This document shows positions 1 through 9,321 of a stretch of DNA of 64,000 bases, in pieces; within the stretch, counting starts at the first letter, position 1, and every line of letters starts with the position of its first letter. Below the pieces are notes generated by a model. It was not told the DNA's origin, searched no databases, and saw only the letters and a program-made list of their open reading frames with translations. Where the stretch lies: positions 1-64,000 of the forward strand of contig NZ_JAKCMI010000040.1 in the NCBI RefSeq assembly GCF_021412585.1. Direction: 5' to 3'. Both the position numbers and the translations under genes were made by a program. This DNA is from Halomonas alkalisoli. Lineage in GTDB: Bacteria; Pseudomonadota; Gammaproteobacteria; Pseudomonadales; Halomonadaceae.

Positions 1-1110
<1,110 letters not shown>

Positions 1111-1125
1111 TACGCGCCCGAAGCC

Positions 1126-1236
1126 GCGCGGGTGATACGCGCCGCTTTTGACTTACGCCCGATGCTGCGTGACGCGCGGGTGATACGCGCCGCTTTTTAC
1201 TCACGCCCGATGCTGCGTGACGCGCGGATGATAGGC
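1126..1236. repeat. 48-bp tandem repeat between frmA and fghA
   Basis: The motif GCGCGGGTGATACGC begins at 1126 and 1174, and a variant (GCGCGGATGATAG) begins at 1222, so the period is exactly 48 bp. The two full units are nearly identical; the third decays after about 14 bases. No open frame runs convincingly through it. It may be a small intergenic minisatellite or an mRNA structural element between two genes of one pathway. Confidence 0.8.
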
Positions 1237-1325
1237 ATCCGAAACTGCGCGTGATACGTCATACGCGCCCGCAATCAGCCGTTTCGGTCGTTGCCAGTCG
1301 GGGACGACCGTGAGGAGACCGAACG

Positions 1326-2180
1326 ATGAGCATGACCGAAAAGCTCGAACTGGTATCGGCCAACAAGAGTTTCGGTGGCTGGCACAAGCGCTACCGGCAC
1401 CGCTCGCGGGCGCTTGACTGCGAGATGGTATTCGCCATTTACCTGCCACCCCAGGCCGAGACCGAGCGGGTGCCGCTGGTCTGGTGGCTGTCGGGGCTGA
1501 CCTGTACCGACGAGAATTTCATGCAGAAGGCCGGGGCGCAACGCGTCGCGGCAGAGCTGGGAATCGCCATCGTCTGCCCGGACACCAGTCCCCGCGGAAC
1601 CGACCTGCCGGGTGAGCATGATAGCTACGACCTTGGCTCCGGTGCCGGATTCTACGTCAATGCCTCCCGGGAGCCCTGGAAGAAGCATTACCGGATGTAT
1701 GACTACGTCACCGAGGAGCTGCCTTCGGTGGTTCGGCAACACTTTCCGGTCAACGGCCGTGAAGCCATCAGTGGTCACTCCATGGGCGGTCACGGCGCCT
1801 TGATCATGGCGCTGCGCCGGCCCGGTCACTACTGCTCGGTCTCGGCGTTTGCGCCGATCGTCAATCCCAGCCAGTGCCCCTGGGGGCGCAAGGCCTTCCA
1901 CGAGTACCTGGGCGACGACCCCGGCAGCTGGACCCAGTATGATGCCTGCGAGCTGGTGGCCAAGGGGGCGTCGAGCCAACCCCTGTTCATCGATCAGGGC
2001 GAGGAGGACGATTTTCTTGTGGAGCAGCTCAAGCCCGAGCGACTCGAGGCGGTGTGTAATACACACGATCACCCACTGACGCTGCGGCGTCAGCCGGGGT
2101 ATGATCACAGCTACTACTTCATCGCCAGCTTCATCGAGGACCACCTGCGCTATCATGCCGAGTACCTATTCAAACGCTGA
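1326..2180 (+). CDS. fghA: S-formylglutathione hydrolase
   Basis: Serine hydrolase of the esterase D family that releases formate and glutathione from S-formylglutathione, completing formaldehyde detoxification after FrmA. The 284 residues match the family length. The nucleophile elbow GHSMGGHGAL is present, the acid residue lies near DQGEEDDFL, and the catalytic histidine is in the GYDHSYYF motif. GAGGAG lies 9 bases before the ATG. The neighbouring frmA supports the assignment. Confidence 0.96.
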   Translation: MSMTEKLELVSANKSFGGWHKRYRHRSRALDCEMVFAIYLPPQAETERVPLVWWLSGLTCTDENFMQKAGAQRVAAELGIAIVCPDTSPRGTDLPGEHDSYDLGSGAGFYVNASREPWKKHYRMYDYVTEELPSVVRQHFPVNGREAISGHSMGGHGALIMALRRPGHYCSVSAFAPIVNPSQCPWGRKAFHEYLGDDPGSWTQYDACELVAKGASSQPLFIDQGEEDDFLVEQLKPERLEAVCNTHDHPLTLRRQPGYDHSYYFIASFIEDHLRYHAEYLFKR

Positions 2181-2204
2181 TCAACGAACGCTGTCAGGCG
2201 TGGC

Positions 2205-2918
2205 ATGATTCGCGCCGTTCTCTTTCGTGTACTGCGCTGGGCGGCCCTGGTCGGGGCCGCCTTCGTCGTGTTGTCGCTGGTGCTGGTGCTGATGATGCGC
2301 TATGTGCCGGCCTACGGTTCGATGGTGATGCTGGAACGCAAGGTCGAAGCCTGGCTCGCCGGTGAATCGCTGACCATCCGGCACCAGTGGCGTCCGTGGG
2401 AGGAGCTCTCCGACCACGCCAAGCTGGCGGTGATCGCCGCCGAGGATCAACGCTTCGCCGATCATCGGGGCTTCGATGTCGCCGAGATGCGGCGTGCCTG
2501 GGAGGCCAGTCGCTCCGGCGCGCGTCTCCGCGGTGCCAGTACGATCAGCCAGCAGACCGCCAAGAACCTGTTTCTCTGGACCGGGCGCAGCTGGGCCCGC
2601 AAGGGACTCGAGGCCTGGTTTACCCTGCTGATCGAGACACTGTGGCCCAAGGAGAGAATCCTCGAGGTCTATCTCAATATTGCCGAGTGGGACAATGGTG
2701 TGTTCGGCCTGGAGGCAGCCGGGCAGCACTACTTCGGCGTGTCGGCCAGCCAGGTGAACGAGGTGCAGGCGAGCCGGCTGGCCGCCATACTGCCCAATCC
2801 CCGGGCCTGGGATGCCGCGCGACCGGGCCCACAGACTGAGCGTCGCAGCCAGTGGATACGCCAGCAGATGCGCAACCTCGACGGCCCGCGCTACCTGGAA
2901 CGACTGTCCGCTGATTGA
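2205..2918 (+). CDS. mtgA: Monofunctional biosynthetic peptidoglycan transglycosylase
   Basis: GT51 enzyme that polymerises lipid II into glycan strands at the periplasmic face of the inner membrane. At 237 residues it is the usual MtgA size. One N-terminal membrane helix (about residues 9-33) is followed by the GT51 domain with the catalytic glutamate motif EDQRFADHRGFD, the GASTISQQTAKNLFLW block and the LEVYLNIAEWDNGVFG block. No transpeptidase domain follows, which separates it from class A PBPs. It starts 24 bp after fghA and may be partly co-transcribed with it. Confidence 0.95.
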   Translation: MIRAVLFRVLRWAALVGAAFVVLSLVLVLMMRYVPAYGSMVMLERKVEAWLAGESLTIRHQWRPWEELSDHAKLAVIAAEDQRFADHRGFDVAEMRRAWEASRSGARLRGASTISQQTAKNLFLWTGRSWARKGLEAWFTLLIETLWPKERILEVYLNIAEWDNGVFGLEAAGQHYFGVSASQVNEVQASRLAAILPNPRAWDAARPGPQTERRSQWIRQQMRNLDGPRYLERLSAD

Positions 2919-2930
2919 GGAATGGTCGCG

Positions 2931-3851
2931 TCAGGCCTGGCCTGCCGGCTTGTAGCGAACGGCCAGCACGACGCCGACGATGGTGACCACCATGCCCACC
3001 AGTCCTATCAGCGGCAGTCGTTCATCGAACAGCCACCAGGCCTGCAGCGCCGTGACCGGTGGTACCAGGTAGAACAGGCTCGCCACCCGTGAGGCCTCGC
3101 CACGCCGGATCAGTGCCATCAGCAGCAGGATGGCGCTGATCGACAGCACCAGCACCAGCCAGGCCATGGTCAGAATGAAGGTGGGGCTCCAGTCGATGCT
3201 GCGCTCCTCGAACAGCAGGGCACCGAGGCCCAGCAGGCAGCCTGCCGCCAGGTATTGCACCACGGTGCCGGACAGCAAGGGCATGCCGGTGCAGAAGCGC
3301 TTCTGGTAGAGCGTGCCCAGGGTAATACCCGCCAAGGCGGCCAGGATGCTGGCCAGGGCGCCCAGGCCGAAGCCTTGAAACAGCGCCGCCCCCGGGTCGA
3401 GCTTGCTGCCCAGCACCATCACGATGCCGGCAAGCCCCAGCAGCAGCCCCAGCCACTGGATGACAGAGATTCTCTCGCCCAGCAGGGGGCTGGCCAGGGT
3501 GGCCGTCAGCAATGGCTGCAGGCCTACCAGCAGAGCGGCCAGGCCTGCCGGCATGCCCAGGTAGATGCCGTAGAAGACCCCGCCCAGGTAGGCGCCATGT
3601 ACCAGCATTCCGGAAACGCCGATGTGCCCCCATAGTCGCGCTCCCTGTGGCCAGCCGCCCTTGAACAGCTTGACCATTGGCACCAGCAACAGGAGGGTCA
3701 ATACGAAGCGCACGAACAGGAAGGTGAAGGGCTCGGCATGGGGAAGACCGAACTTGGCACCGATGAAGCCCGTGCTCCACAGGGCTACGAACAGCACCGG
3801 CATGCCGGCCAGCAGTATGGTGTCGAGCCGGGAGAGGGTAGGGGCGCTCAT
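2931..3851 (-). CDS. EamA/DMT-family transporter
   Basis: Inner-membrane protein of 306 residues with about ten hydrophobic helices arranged as two EamA repeats, the layout of the drug/metabolite transporter superfamily. The start MSAPTLSRLDTILL leads directly into helix 1 with the typical ALWSTGFIGAKFGL motif. Substrate cannot be read from the sequence; relatives export amino acids or other metabolites. It is convergent with mtgA, with only 12 bp between the two stop codons. Confidence 0.88.
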   Translation of the reverse strand: MSAPTLSRLDTILLAGMPVLFVALWSTGFIGAKFGLPHAEPFTFLFVRFVLTLLLLVPMVKLFKGGWPQGARLWGHIGVSGMLVHGAYLGGVFYGIYLGMPAGLAALLVGLQPLLTATLASPLLGERISVIQWLGLLLGLAGIVMVLGSKLDPGAALFQGFGLGALASILAALAGITLGTLYQKRFCTGMPLLSGTVVQYLAAGCLLGLGALLFEERSIDWSPTFILTMAWLVLVLSISAILLLMALIRRGEASRVASLFYLVPPVTALQAWWLFDERLPLIGLVGMVVTIVGVVLAVRYKPAGQA

Positions 3852-4048
3852 TGACAGCCAGCATCCGTATCTGAGTAAAGTAGGGACGATACTGCGTCTT
3901 GGAGCGCGGGAAAAGGTAGCAAGATAAGTATTTTCACGACGGGGCTTGTTTCATTCCGTTACATGAAAATTCTGAACCCATGGTTCTCACCCGCGTCTCA
4001 GTCCCACGTAACGCAACACACCCACGCAATACGTTTTGGAGGTATTTC

Positions 4049-4444
4049 ATGCAAAGGATGACTGCACTCTTCTCGGCCGCCCTGCTTACTGCCGGCCTCA
4101 TGGCCGTTCAGGCACACGCTCAGGACGCAGCGCAAGATCCGGCCGCCGATCCGCAGCAGCCGCAGGCCGCTGCCCCCGCCCAGGATTTTTCTGATGACCA
4201 GCTTCAGCAGTTTGCCGATGCGTCTCAGGATATCGCGGTAATTTCCCAGGAGTACACCGAGCGCCTGCACGCCGCTGAGGATGAGCAGACCCAGCAGGAA
4301 GTGCGTATGGAAGCCAACGACAAGATGGTGGAAGTGGTCGAGGATAGCGGTCTCGACGTGGATACCTTCAACGCCATCGGGCACGCCATCCAGCAGGATC
4401 CCGAGCTGATGCAGCGTGTGCAGCAGATGGCCGAGCAATCCTGA
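4049..4444 (+). CDS. DUF4168 family exported protein
   Basis: Small secreted protein of 131 residues. The ATG at 4049 is chosen because GGAGGT lies 6 bases before it and it gives a clean signal peptide (MQRMTALFSAALLTAGLMAVQAHA, cleavage after the last Ala). An upstream in-frame start would bury this peptide. The mature part is rich in Gln, Asp and Glu and carries the DUF4168 pattern: FSDDQLQQFADASQDI, then a helical stretch, then a C-terminal DPELMQRVQQM block. The function of the family is not established. It is monocistronic, with a strong terminator directly downstream. Confidence 0.85.
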   Translation: MQRMTALFSAALLTAGLMAVQAHAQDAAQDPAADPQQPQAAAPAQDFSDDQLQQFADASQDIAVISQEYTERLHAAEDEQTQQEVRMEANDKMVEVVEDSGLDVDTFNAIGHAIQQDPELMQRVQQMAEQS

Positions 4445-4470
4445 TGTGACGGCGCATCGCCAGCATGATG

Positions 4471-4502
4471 CAGAAAGGCCACCCGAGGGTGGCCTTTCTG
4501 CT
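4471..4502 (+). terminator. Rho-independent terminator after the DUF4168 gene
   Basis: The stem AGAAAGGCCACCC / GGGTGGCCTTTCT encloses a short GAG loop, and the 3' arm contains the T run. It lies 27 bp after the stop codon at 4444. Confidence 0.85.
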
Positions 4503-4591
4503 ATTTGCGCGTCGCATTCGGCTCTTTACAGCATCAAGCGAGCCTTACACACTGGTCGCCATCCAATCATGTGCTGACAGTGGGGTGACGC

Positions 4592-6505
4592 ATGGAAGTG
4601 GAGCTGCTGGAAATTCGTCAGCACATGAGCCGCTTTCCTCCCTTCGAGAGCCTCTCCGACGACCTGCTCGACGCATTGGCCGGGCAGGTGGAGGTGAGTT
4701 ATTTCAAGGCGGGTAGCGATATCCTGGTACTCGATCAGGAATTGCATGACCTGTGCTATATCCGCAGTGGCGCCGTGGAGGTCTATCGTCGCAACGGCGA
4801 TCTCTACAATCGTCTGGGCGAAGGGGACATCTTCGGCCACTTCAGCCTGCTGCGAAATCATCGGGTGCGTTTCCCGGCGCGGGCCCTGGAAGACACCCTG
4901 ATCTATTTCATTCCCGAGCCGCTGTTTCATAAGCTCTGTGAAGCCGACGAGCATTTCGCCGACTTCGTCGAGCTGGGGCGACCCCGCATGGCGGCGGCGG
5001 TGGAACAGCACAAGCAAGCCAACGACATGATGATCACTCGGGTGCGCAAGCTGCTGACGCGCTATCCGGTCATGATCGAGGCTGCCACGACGGTACAGCA
5101 GGCGGCTCGCCAGATAGGGGAGGCCCAGGCTTCGGCGGCACTGGTACTGGATGCACCGGACGACAATCCACGCTACACCTTCACCGATAGCCAAGACCGG
5201 CCCTGGAAGGTCTGTGGCATCTTGACCGACAGTGACTTTCGCACCCGGGTCGTGGCCGAGGGCCTTTCGCCCGACACGCCCGTCGGCGAACTGCTGGGCG
5301 AACGGCTGATCACCATCCAGTCCGACGAATCGGTGCATGAGGCGATGCTGTGCATGCTGCGCAACAACATCCATCATCTACCGGTACTGCATCGCCGCCG
5401 TCCGGTGGGTATCGTGCATCTATCGGACATCATCCGCTACGAGACCCACAGTAGCCTCTACCTGGTCAGCAATATCTTCAACCAGTCCAGCGCCGAAGGG
5501 CTGGCCAAGCTGGCTCCCGATGTGCGCGCCGCCTTCGTGCGCATGGTGGAAGACGGGGCCAACTCGCAGATGGTGGGCAGTGCCCTGTCGACCATCGGCC
5601 GCAGCTTCACCCGGCGCTTGCTGGAGCTGGCCGAAGAGGAGCTGGGGCCGCCGCCGGTTCCCTACTGCTTCATGGTCAATGGCTCCATGGCGCGCAACGA
5701 GCAGTCCATCGTCACCGACCAGGACCATGCCCTGGTACTCTCCGACGATTTCGATGCCAAACGACACGACGCCTACTTCCTGGCTCTGGCGGAGCGTGTC
5801 AGCGATGGCCTCGATGCCTGCGGCTACCCGTATTGCAAGGGGGAGGTGATGGCGACCAACGCCAAGTGGCGCCAGCCTCTCTCGGTGTGGAAACGCTACT
5901 TCAATGACTGGATCGACAACCCCACCCCGGAACGGCTGCTGCACAGTTCGATCTTCTTCGACCTGGACAGCAACTATGGCGAGGAGGCGTATGTCGAGCA
6001 GCTGCAGGACCTGGTGGCGCAGAAGGCCGCCGGAAGCCCCTTGTTCCTGGCGGCCATGGCTCGCAATGCCTTGAATCGCACGCCGCCGCTGGGATTTTTC
6101 CGGACCTTCGTGATGGAAAAGGATGGCAAGCAAAACAATTCCATCAACCTCAAGCGACGTGGCACGGCACCCATGGTCGACCTGATCCGGGTGCATGCCC
6201 TGGCCTGCGGCTCGCAGGCACAGAACAGCTTCGAGCGGCTCGACGCTATCGGCAACACCCAGCTGCTGGCACCGGGGGCCGGCGAGAAGCTGCGCTATGC
6301 GCTGGAACTGATCGCCATGGCACGGATACGCCATCAGGTCATCGACATCCAGCAGGACCGAATGCCGGACAACAACATCGAACCGGAGAACGTCGAGGAT
6401 AGCGAGCGCCACAACCTCAAGGACGCCTTCCAGGTCCTGAGCAACGCACAGAAGTTCCTCAAGTATCGTTATCCGATGCCGGCTCGCACCGGCCGGTCTC
6501 GCTAG
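4592..6505 (+). CDS. cNMP-binding / CBS / DUF294 nucleotidyltransferase-like signalling protein
   Basis: Multidomain cytoplasmic protein of 637 residues. Order: a cyclic-nucleotide-binding (CRP-like) domain at about 10-130, a CBS-domain pair at about 150-290 (GILTDSDFRTRVV and HHLPVLHRRRPVGIVHLSDI), a DUF294 nucleotidyltransferase-like domain with the MVNGSMARNEQS core and a D-x-D at about 340-480, and a C-terminal helical DUF294_C domain. Relatives often lie beside an exonuclease gene and acetate/solute symporters; here the exonuclease follows by 3 bp. It probably links an adenine-nucleotide or cAMP signal to a partner protein; the target cannot be inferred here. Confidence 0.88.
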   Translation: MEVELLEIRQHMSRFPPFESLSDDLLDALAGQVEVSYFKAGSDILVLDQELHDLCYIRSGAVEVYRRNGDLYNRLGEGDIFGHFSLLRNHRVRFPARALEDTLIYFIPEPLFHKLCEADEHFADFVELGRPRMAAAVEQHKQANDMMITRVRKLLTRYPVMIEAATTVQQAARQIGEAQASAALVLDAPDDNPRYTFTDSQDRPWKVCGILTDSDFRTRVVAEGLSPDTPVGELLGERLITIQSDESVHEAMLCMLRNNIHHLPVLHRRRPVGIVHLSDIIRYETHSSLYLVSNIFNQSSAEGLAKLAPDVRAAFVRMVEDGANSQMVGSALSTIGRSFTRRLLELAEEELGPPPVPYCFMVNGSMARNEQSIVTDQDHALVLSDDFDAKRHDAYFLALAERVSDGLDACGYPYCKGEVMATNAKWRQPLSVWKRYFNDWIDNPTPERLLHSSIFFDLDSNYGEEAYVEQLQDLVAQKAAGSPLFLAAMARNALNRTPPLGFFRTFVMEKDGKQNNSINLKRRGTAPMVDLIRVHALACGSQAQNSFERLDAIGNTQLLAPGAGEKLRYALELIAMARIRHQVIDIQQDRMPDNNIEPENVEDSERHNLKDAFQVLSNAQKFLKYRYPMPARTGRSR

Positions 6506-6508
6506 GCC

Positions 6509-7234
6509 ATGCTCTCTCATCGCCTGTCTCTGCAGCGCTCCCCTCCTGGCTGGACGGAGTTTCTTGCCGCGCGTGCCGGCGAGGCCTCCCAGCCTGAACT
6601 GGGCCGCTACTTTGCCGCCGGTTGCCCGGCCCCCGACACGCCCATCGGCGAGGCGCCGCTAGTGGCGCTGGACCTGGAGACCACCGGGCTCGATGCGCGC
6701 CGTCATGATATCGTCAGCATTGGCCTGGTTCCCTTCACCCTCGGCCGCATTCGCTGGGCCGAACGTCGCTATTGGGTGGTGCGGCCAACTCGCCCGCTTT
6801 CCAGCGAGTCGATCACCTTCCATCGCATCACCCATTCGGAAATCGCCGAGGCGCCGGACCTGGCCGCCGTGCTGCCCGAACTACTCGAGGCCATGGCCGG
6901 CCGCCTCGCCGTGGTGCACTTTCGCCATATCGAGCGGCCGTTCCTGGACGAGGCGACCAGGTCTCGCCTGGGGGAGGGGCTTCGCTTTCCGGTCATCGAC
7001 ACCATGTCCCTGGAGGCGCGGCGACACCGGCTCTCGCTGTGGGCACGCTTTCGGCGTTGGATGCGCCGGCCTCCCGTATCCATACGGCTCAGCGATAGCC
7101 GGGCTCGCTATGGTCTGCCGACGTATCAGGGCCATCATGCGCTGCTCGATGCCCTGGCCACCGCCGAGCTGCTCCAGGCCCAGATTGCCACCCACTATCG
7201 ATCCCAGGTGACGGTCGGCGAGCTGTGGAGCTAG
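6509..7234 (+). CDS. DEDD 3'-5' exonuclease, DNA polymerase III epsilon-like
   Basis: A 241-residue exonuclease of the DnaQ/epsilon fold. Exo I is ALDLETTGLDARRHDIVS, Exo II is near VVHFRHIERPFLD, and Exo III is in the YQGHHALLDALATAELL block, giving the D-E-D-D set and the general-base His. An N-terminal extension of about 50 residues precedes Exo I. It is translationally close to the DUF294 gene (3-bp gap), a conserved pairing. It is not the replicative DnaQ, judging from this context and the Exo II variant FRHIERPF, and a role in repair or nucleotide turnover is inferred. Confidence 0.86.
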   Translation: MLSHRLSLQRSPPGWTEFLAARAGEASQPELGRYFAAGCPAPDTPIGEAPLVALDLETTGLDARRHDIVSIGLVPFTLGRIRWAERRYWVVRPTRPLSSESITFHRITHSEIAEAPDLAAVLPELLEAMAGRLAVVHFRHIERPFLDEATRSRLGEGLRFPVIDTMSLEARRHRLSLWARFRRWMRRPPVSIRLSDSRARYGLPTYQGHHALLDALATAELLQAQIATHYRSQVTVGELWS

Positions 7235-7255
7235 CCGTTGCCGCTTCAAGTGGGC

Positions 7256-9040
7256 TCAGAGCCAGAGGTCGGCAAAGGTCTTGCCGTCCACCGGCCTGCC
7301 GTAGTAGAAGCCTTGAACGCCGGTGCAGCCCAGCTCGCGCAGTGCCTCGGCCTGCTCCGCTTCCTCGACGCCCTCTGCCACGGTATGCATCCCCAGGGTT
7401 TCGGCCATGGCGATGATGGTGGCAACGATGGCGTGATCATGACTGCTCTTGAGCATGTCCTGCACGAAGGACATATCGATCTTGAGTGTATCGGCGGCAA
7501 AGCGCTTCAGGTAGGTCAGTGACGAATAGCCGGTGCCGAAGTCGTCGATCGCCAGGCCGAAGCCGGCGTCATGCAGGGCGCGGGTGATACGCACGGTCTG
7601 CTCGGGGTTGCGCATCAGCCCGCTCTCGGTAAGCTCGAGGCCGAGACGTCCTGGCGCCACCCGGGTAGCGAGGCGCTGTACATGCTCCGCCAGGCGTGGA
7701 TCGTCCATCTGTTGAGCCGAGACGTTGACACACAGCCGCCCGGGAAAAGGCTTGTTCTGGCCATCCCATGCATGTAGCTGATTGCACGCTTCGTCCAGCA
7801 CCCAGTCGCCCAGCTGCCGGATCAGCCCCTGCTCTTCGGCCAGGGGGATGAAGGTCCCCGGGCTGACGTGGCCGAGGACGTCGTCGTGCCAGCGGCAGAG
7901 CGCTTCGGCACCACTCAACTTTCCGCTCTTGAGACAGAACTGGGGCTGGTAGTGCAGTGCCAGGCGGCCCTGGTTCAGAGCTTCGAAGAAGCGCAGCTGC
8001 AGGAATTCACGCTGATGCAGTTCGTCGGCCATGTTGGTATTGAAGAAACGGGTCCGGCTGTCATCCCTCTTGGCATGATTGAGCGCGATGCTGGCATGCT
8101 GAAACAGCGATTGAGCGTTATCGGCATCCCGTGGGAAGAGTGCCGCGCCGACGCTGGCCGAGATCGAGAAGCTACGATCGGCGATCTGGATCGGTGGCGA
8201 GAGGCTGTTGCGGTAGCGTTCGATCGCGTGAGCCATGGCGGCTGGGCGAGTATTCGTCAGCAGTACCATGAACTCGTCGCCCCCCAGGCGAGCGACGAAC
8301 TCCCCGGGCTCGGTCTGGGCTCCGAACCGCCCGGCGATTTCGGCGAGCAGCAGGTCTCCACGCTCATGGCCCTGGGTATCGTTGATCTGGCGAAAGCGCT
8401 GCAGGTCGAGATAGAGCAGGCCCAGGCTCTTGCCCTGAAGCTGAGCCTGGTCACATGACTCCTGGAGTCGCTCCATGAAGTGTCGGCGATTCGGTAATCC
8501 CGTGACGCTGTCCCAGTAGATCAGTTGCTCGATGTGCTGGTCGCTGCTGCGTCGGGTCTCCTCCGCGATTCGACGTGCCATCTCGGCGCCTGCCTGGGTG
8601 GCAGCGATGCGCAGCACTTCCGGTGCATAGGCGGCCAGCGATAACGGACGATTGCTCATCAGCGCCAGCAGGCCGAGCAACTGCCCATTCGGCGCCCGGA
8701 GAGGGACGCCCACATAGCCTTCCGCACCGAGTTCCCGAAGCATCTCATCATCGGGAAAATGTTCATGGAGGCTATCGGGGAACTGGCAGATCTCGTCGTT
8801 CAACACATGTTCGCAGGGGGTGCCGGCCAGTTCGTAGGTTGCAGCCGGCTGTAAGCTTCCCTGCGACCAGAAGGCAACGGTGAGGATGGTCTTGCCATCG
8901 GACATCACCTTGCCGATCAGGACATGATCCCCATCGAAAATCGACGCGATGCGTTCGACCAGATGCTCGAATGCCTGAGGAGTGCCGGCTTTGCCCAGGC
9001 CATCGGCGAGCAGACGGAAGGCGTCTTCGGGTGCCATCAT
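7256..9040 (-). CDS. GAF-GGDEF-EAL cyclic-di-GMP enzyme
   Basis: Cytoplasmic protein of 594 residues. A GAF sensor domain spans about 10-150, a diguanylate cyclase domain about 175-330 with an intact active site RLGGDEFMVLL, and an EAL phosphodiesterase domain about 345-590 with GAEALCRW, the DDFGTGYSSL loop and a terminal GFYYGRP. Both catalytic signatures are intact, so it could make and degrade c-di-GMP, with the GAF ligand setting the balance. No membrane segment is seen. It is convergent with the exonuclease gene upstream. Confidence 0.93.
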   Translation of the reverse strand: MMAPEDAFRLLADGLGKAGTPQAFEHLVERIASIFDGDHVLIGKVMSDGKTILTVAFWSQGSLQPAATYELAGTPCEHVLNDEICQFPDSLHEHFPDDEMLRELGAEGYVGVPLRAPNGQLLGLLALMSNRPLSLAAYAPEVLRIAATQAGAEMARRIAEETRRSSDQHIEQLIYWDSVTGLPNRRHFMERLQESCDQAQLQGKSLGLLYLDLQRFRQINDTQGHERGDLLLAEIAGRFGAQTEPGEFVARLGGDEFMVLLTNTRPAAMAHAIERYRNSLSPPIQIADRSFSISASVGAALFPRDADNAQSLFQHASIALNHAKRDDSRTRFFNTNMADELHQREFLQLRFFEALNQGRLALHYQPQFCLKSGKLSGAEALCRWHDDVLGHVSPGTFIPLAEEQGLIRQLGDWVLDEACNQLHAWDGQNKPFPGRLCVNVSAQQMDDPRLAEHVQRLATRVAPGRLGLELTESGLMRNPEQTVRITRALHDAGFGLAIDDFGTGYSSLTYLKRFAADTLKIDMSFVQDMLKSSHDHAIVATIIAMAETLGMHTVAEGVEEAEQAEALRELGCTGVQGFYYGRPVDGKTFADLWL

Positions 9041-9256
9041 GGGCGTCGAACGGCTCCTTTATCGTAATTGTAGTGCGGGCTTACTGAAATATGCCCGATG
9101 CGTTGACGGGTTACCAGTGGCCGAAGGCCTTAGTCTGTAGGGCTTGACTAAAGACATTACCCTGATGTGCCGAAACCTGCATAGTAGGGCGTCGCTCGAG
9201 TGAGTTTTTCAAGGTGAGACATCATAGCAGGGGCCGCGCCCCTTGAGGGATGCGGA

Positions 9257-9292
9257 ACCCAAAAGGCGGCCCGAGGGCCGCCTTCCTTTTAC
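9257..9292 (-). terminator. Terminator downstream of the BCCT transporter gene
   Basis: GGCGGCCC/GGGCCGCC stem with A-rich and T-rich flanks on both sides. Read on the minus strand it ends in TTTT shortly after the BCCT stop codon at 9322, and it isolates that gene from the GGDEF-EAL gene. Confidence 0.85.
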
Positions 9293-9321
9293 CTTCTTGC
9301 TTGTTCAGGCCTGCGATCGGC

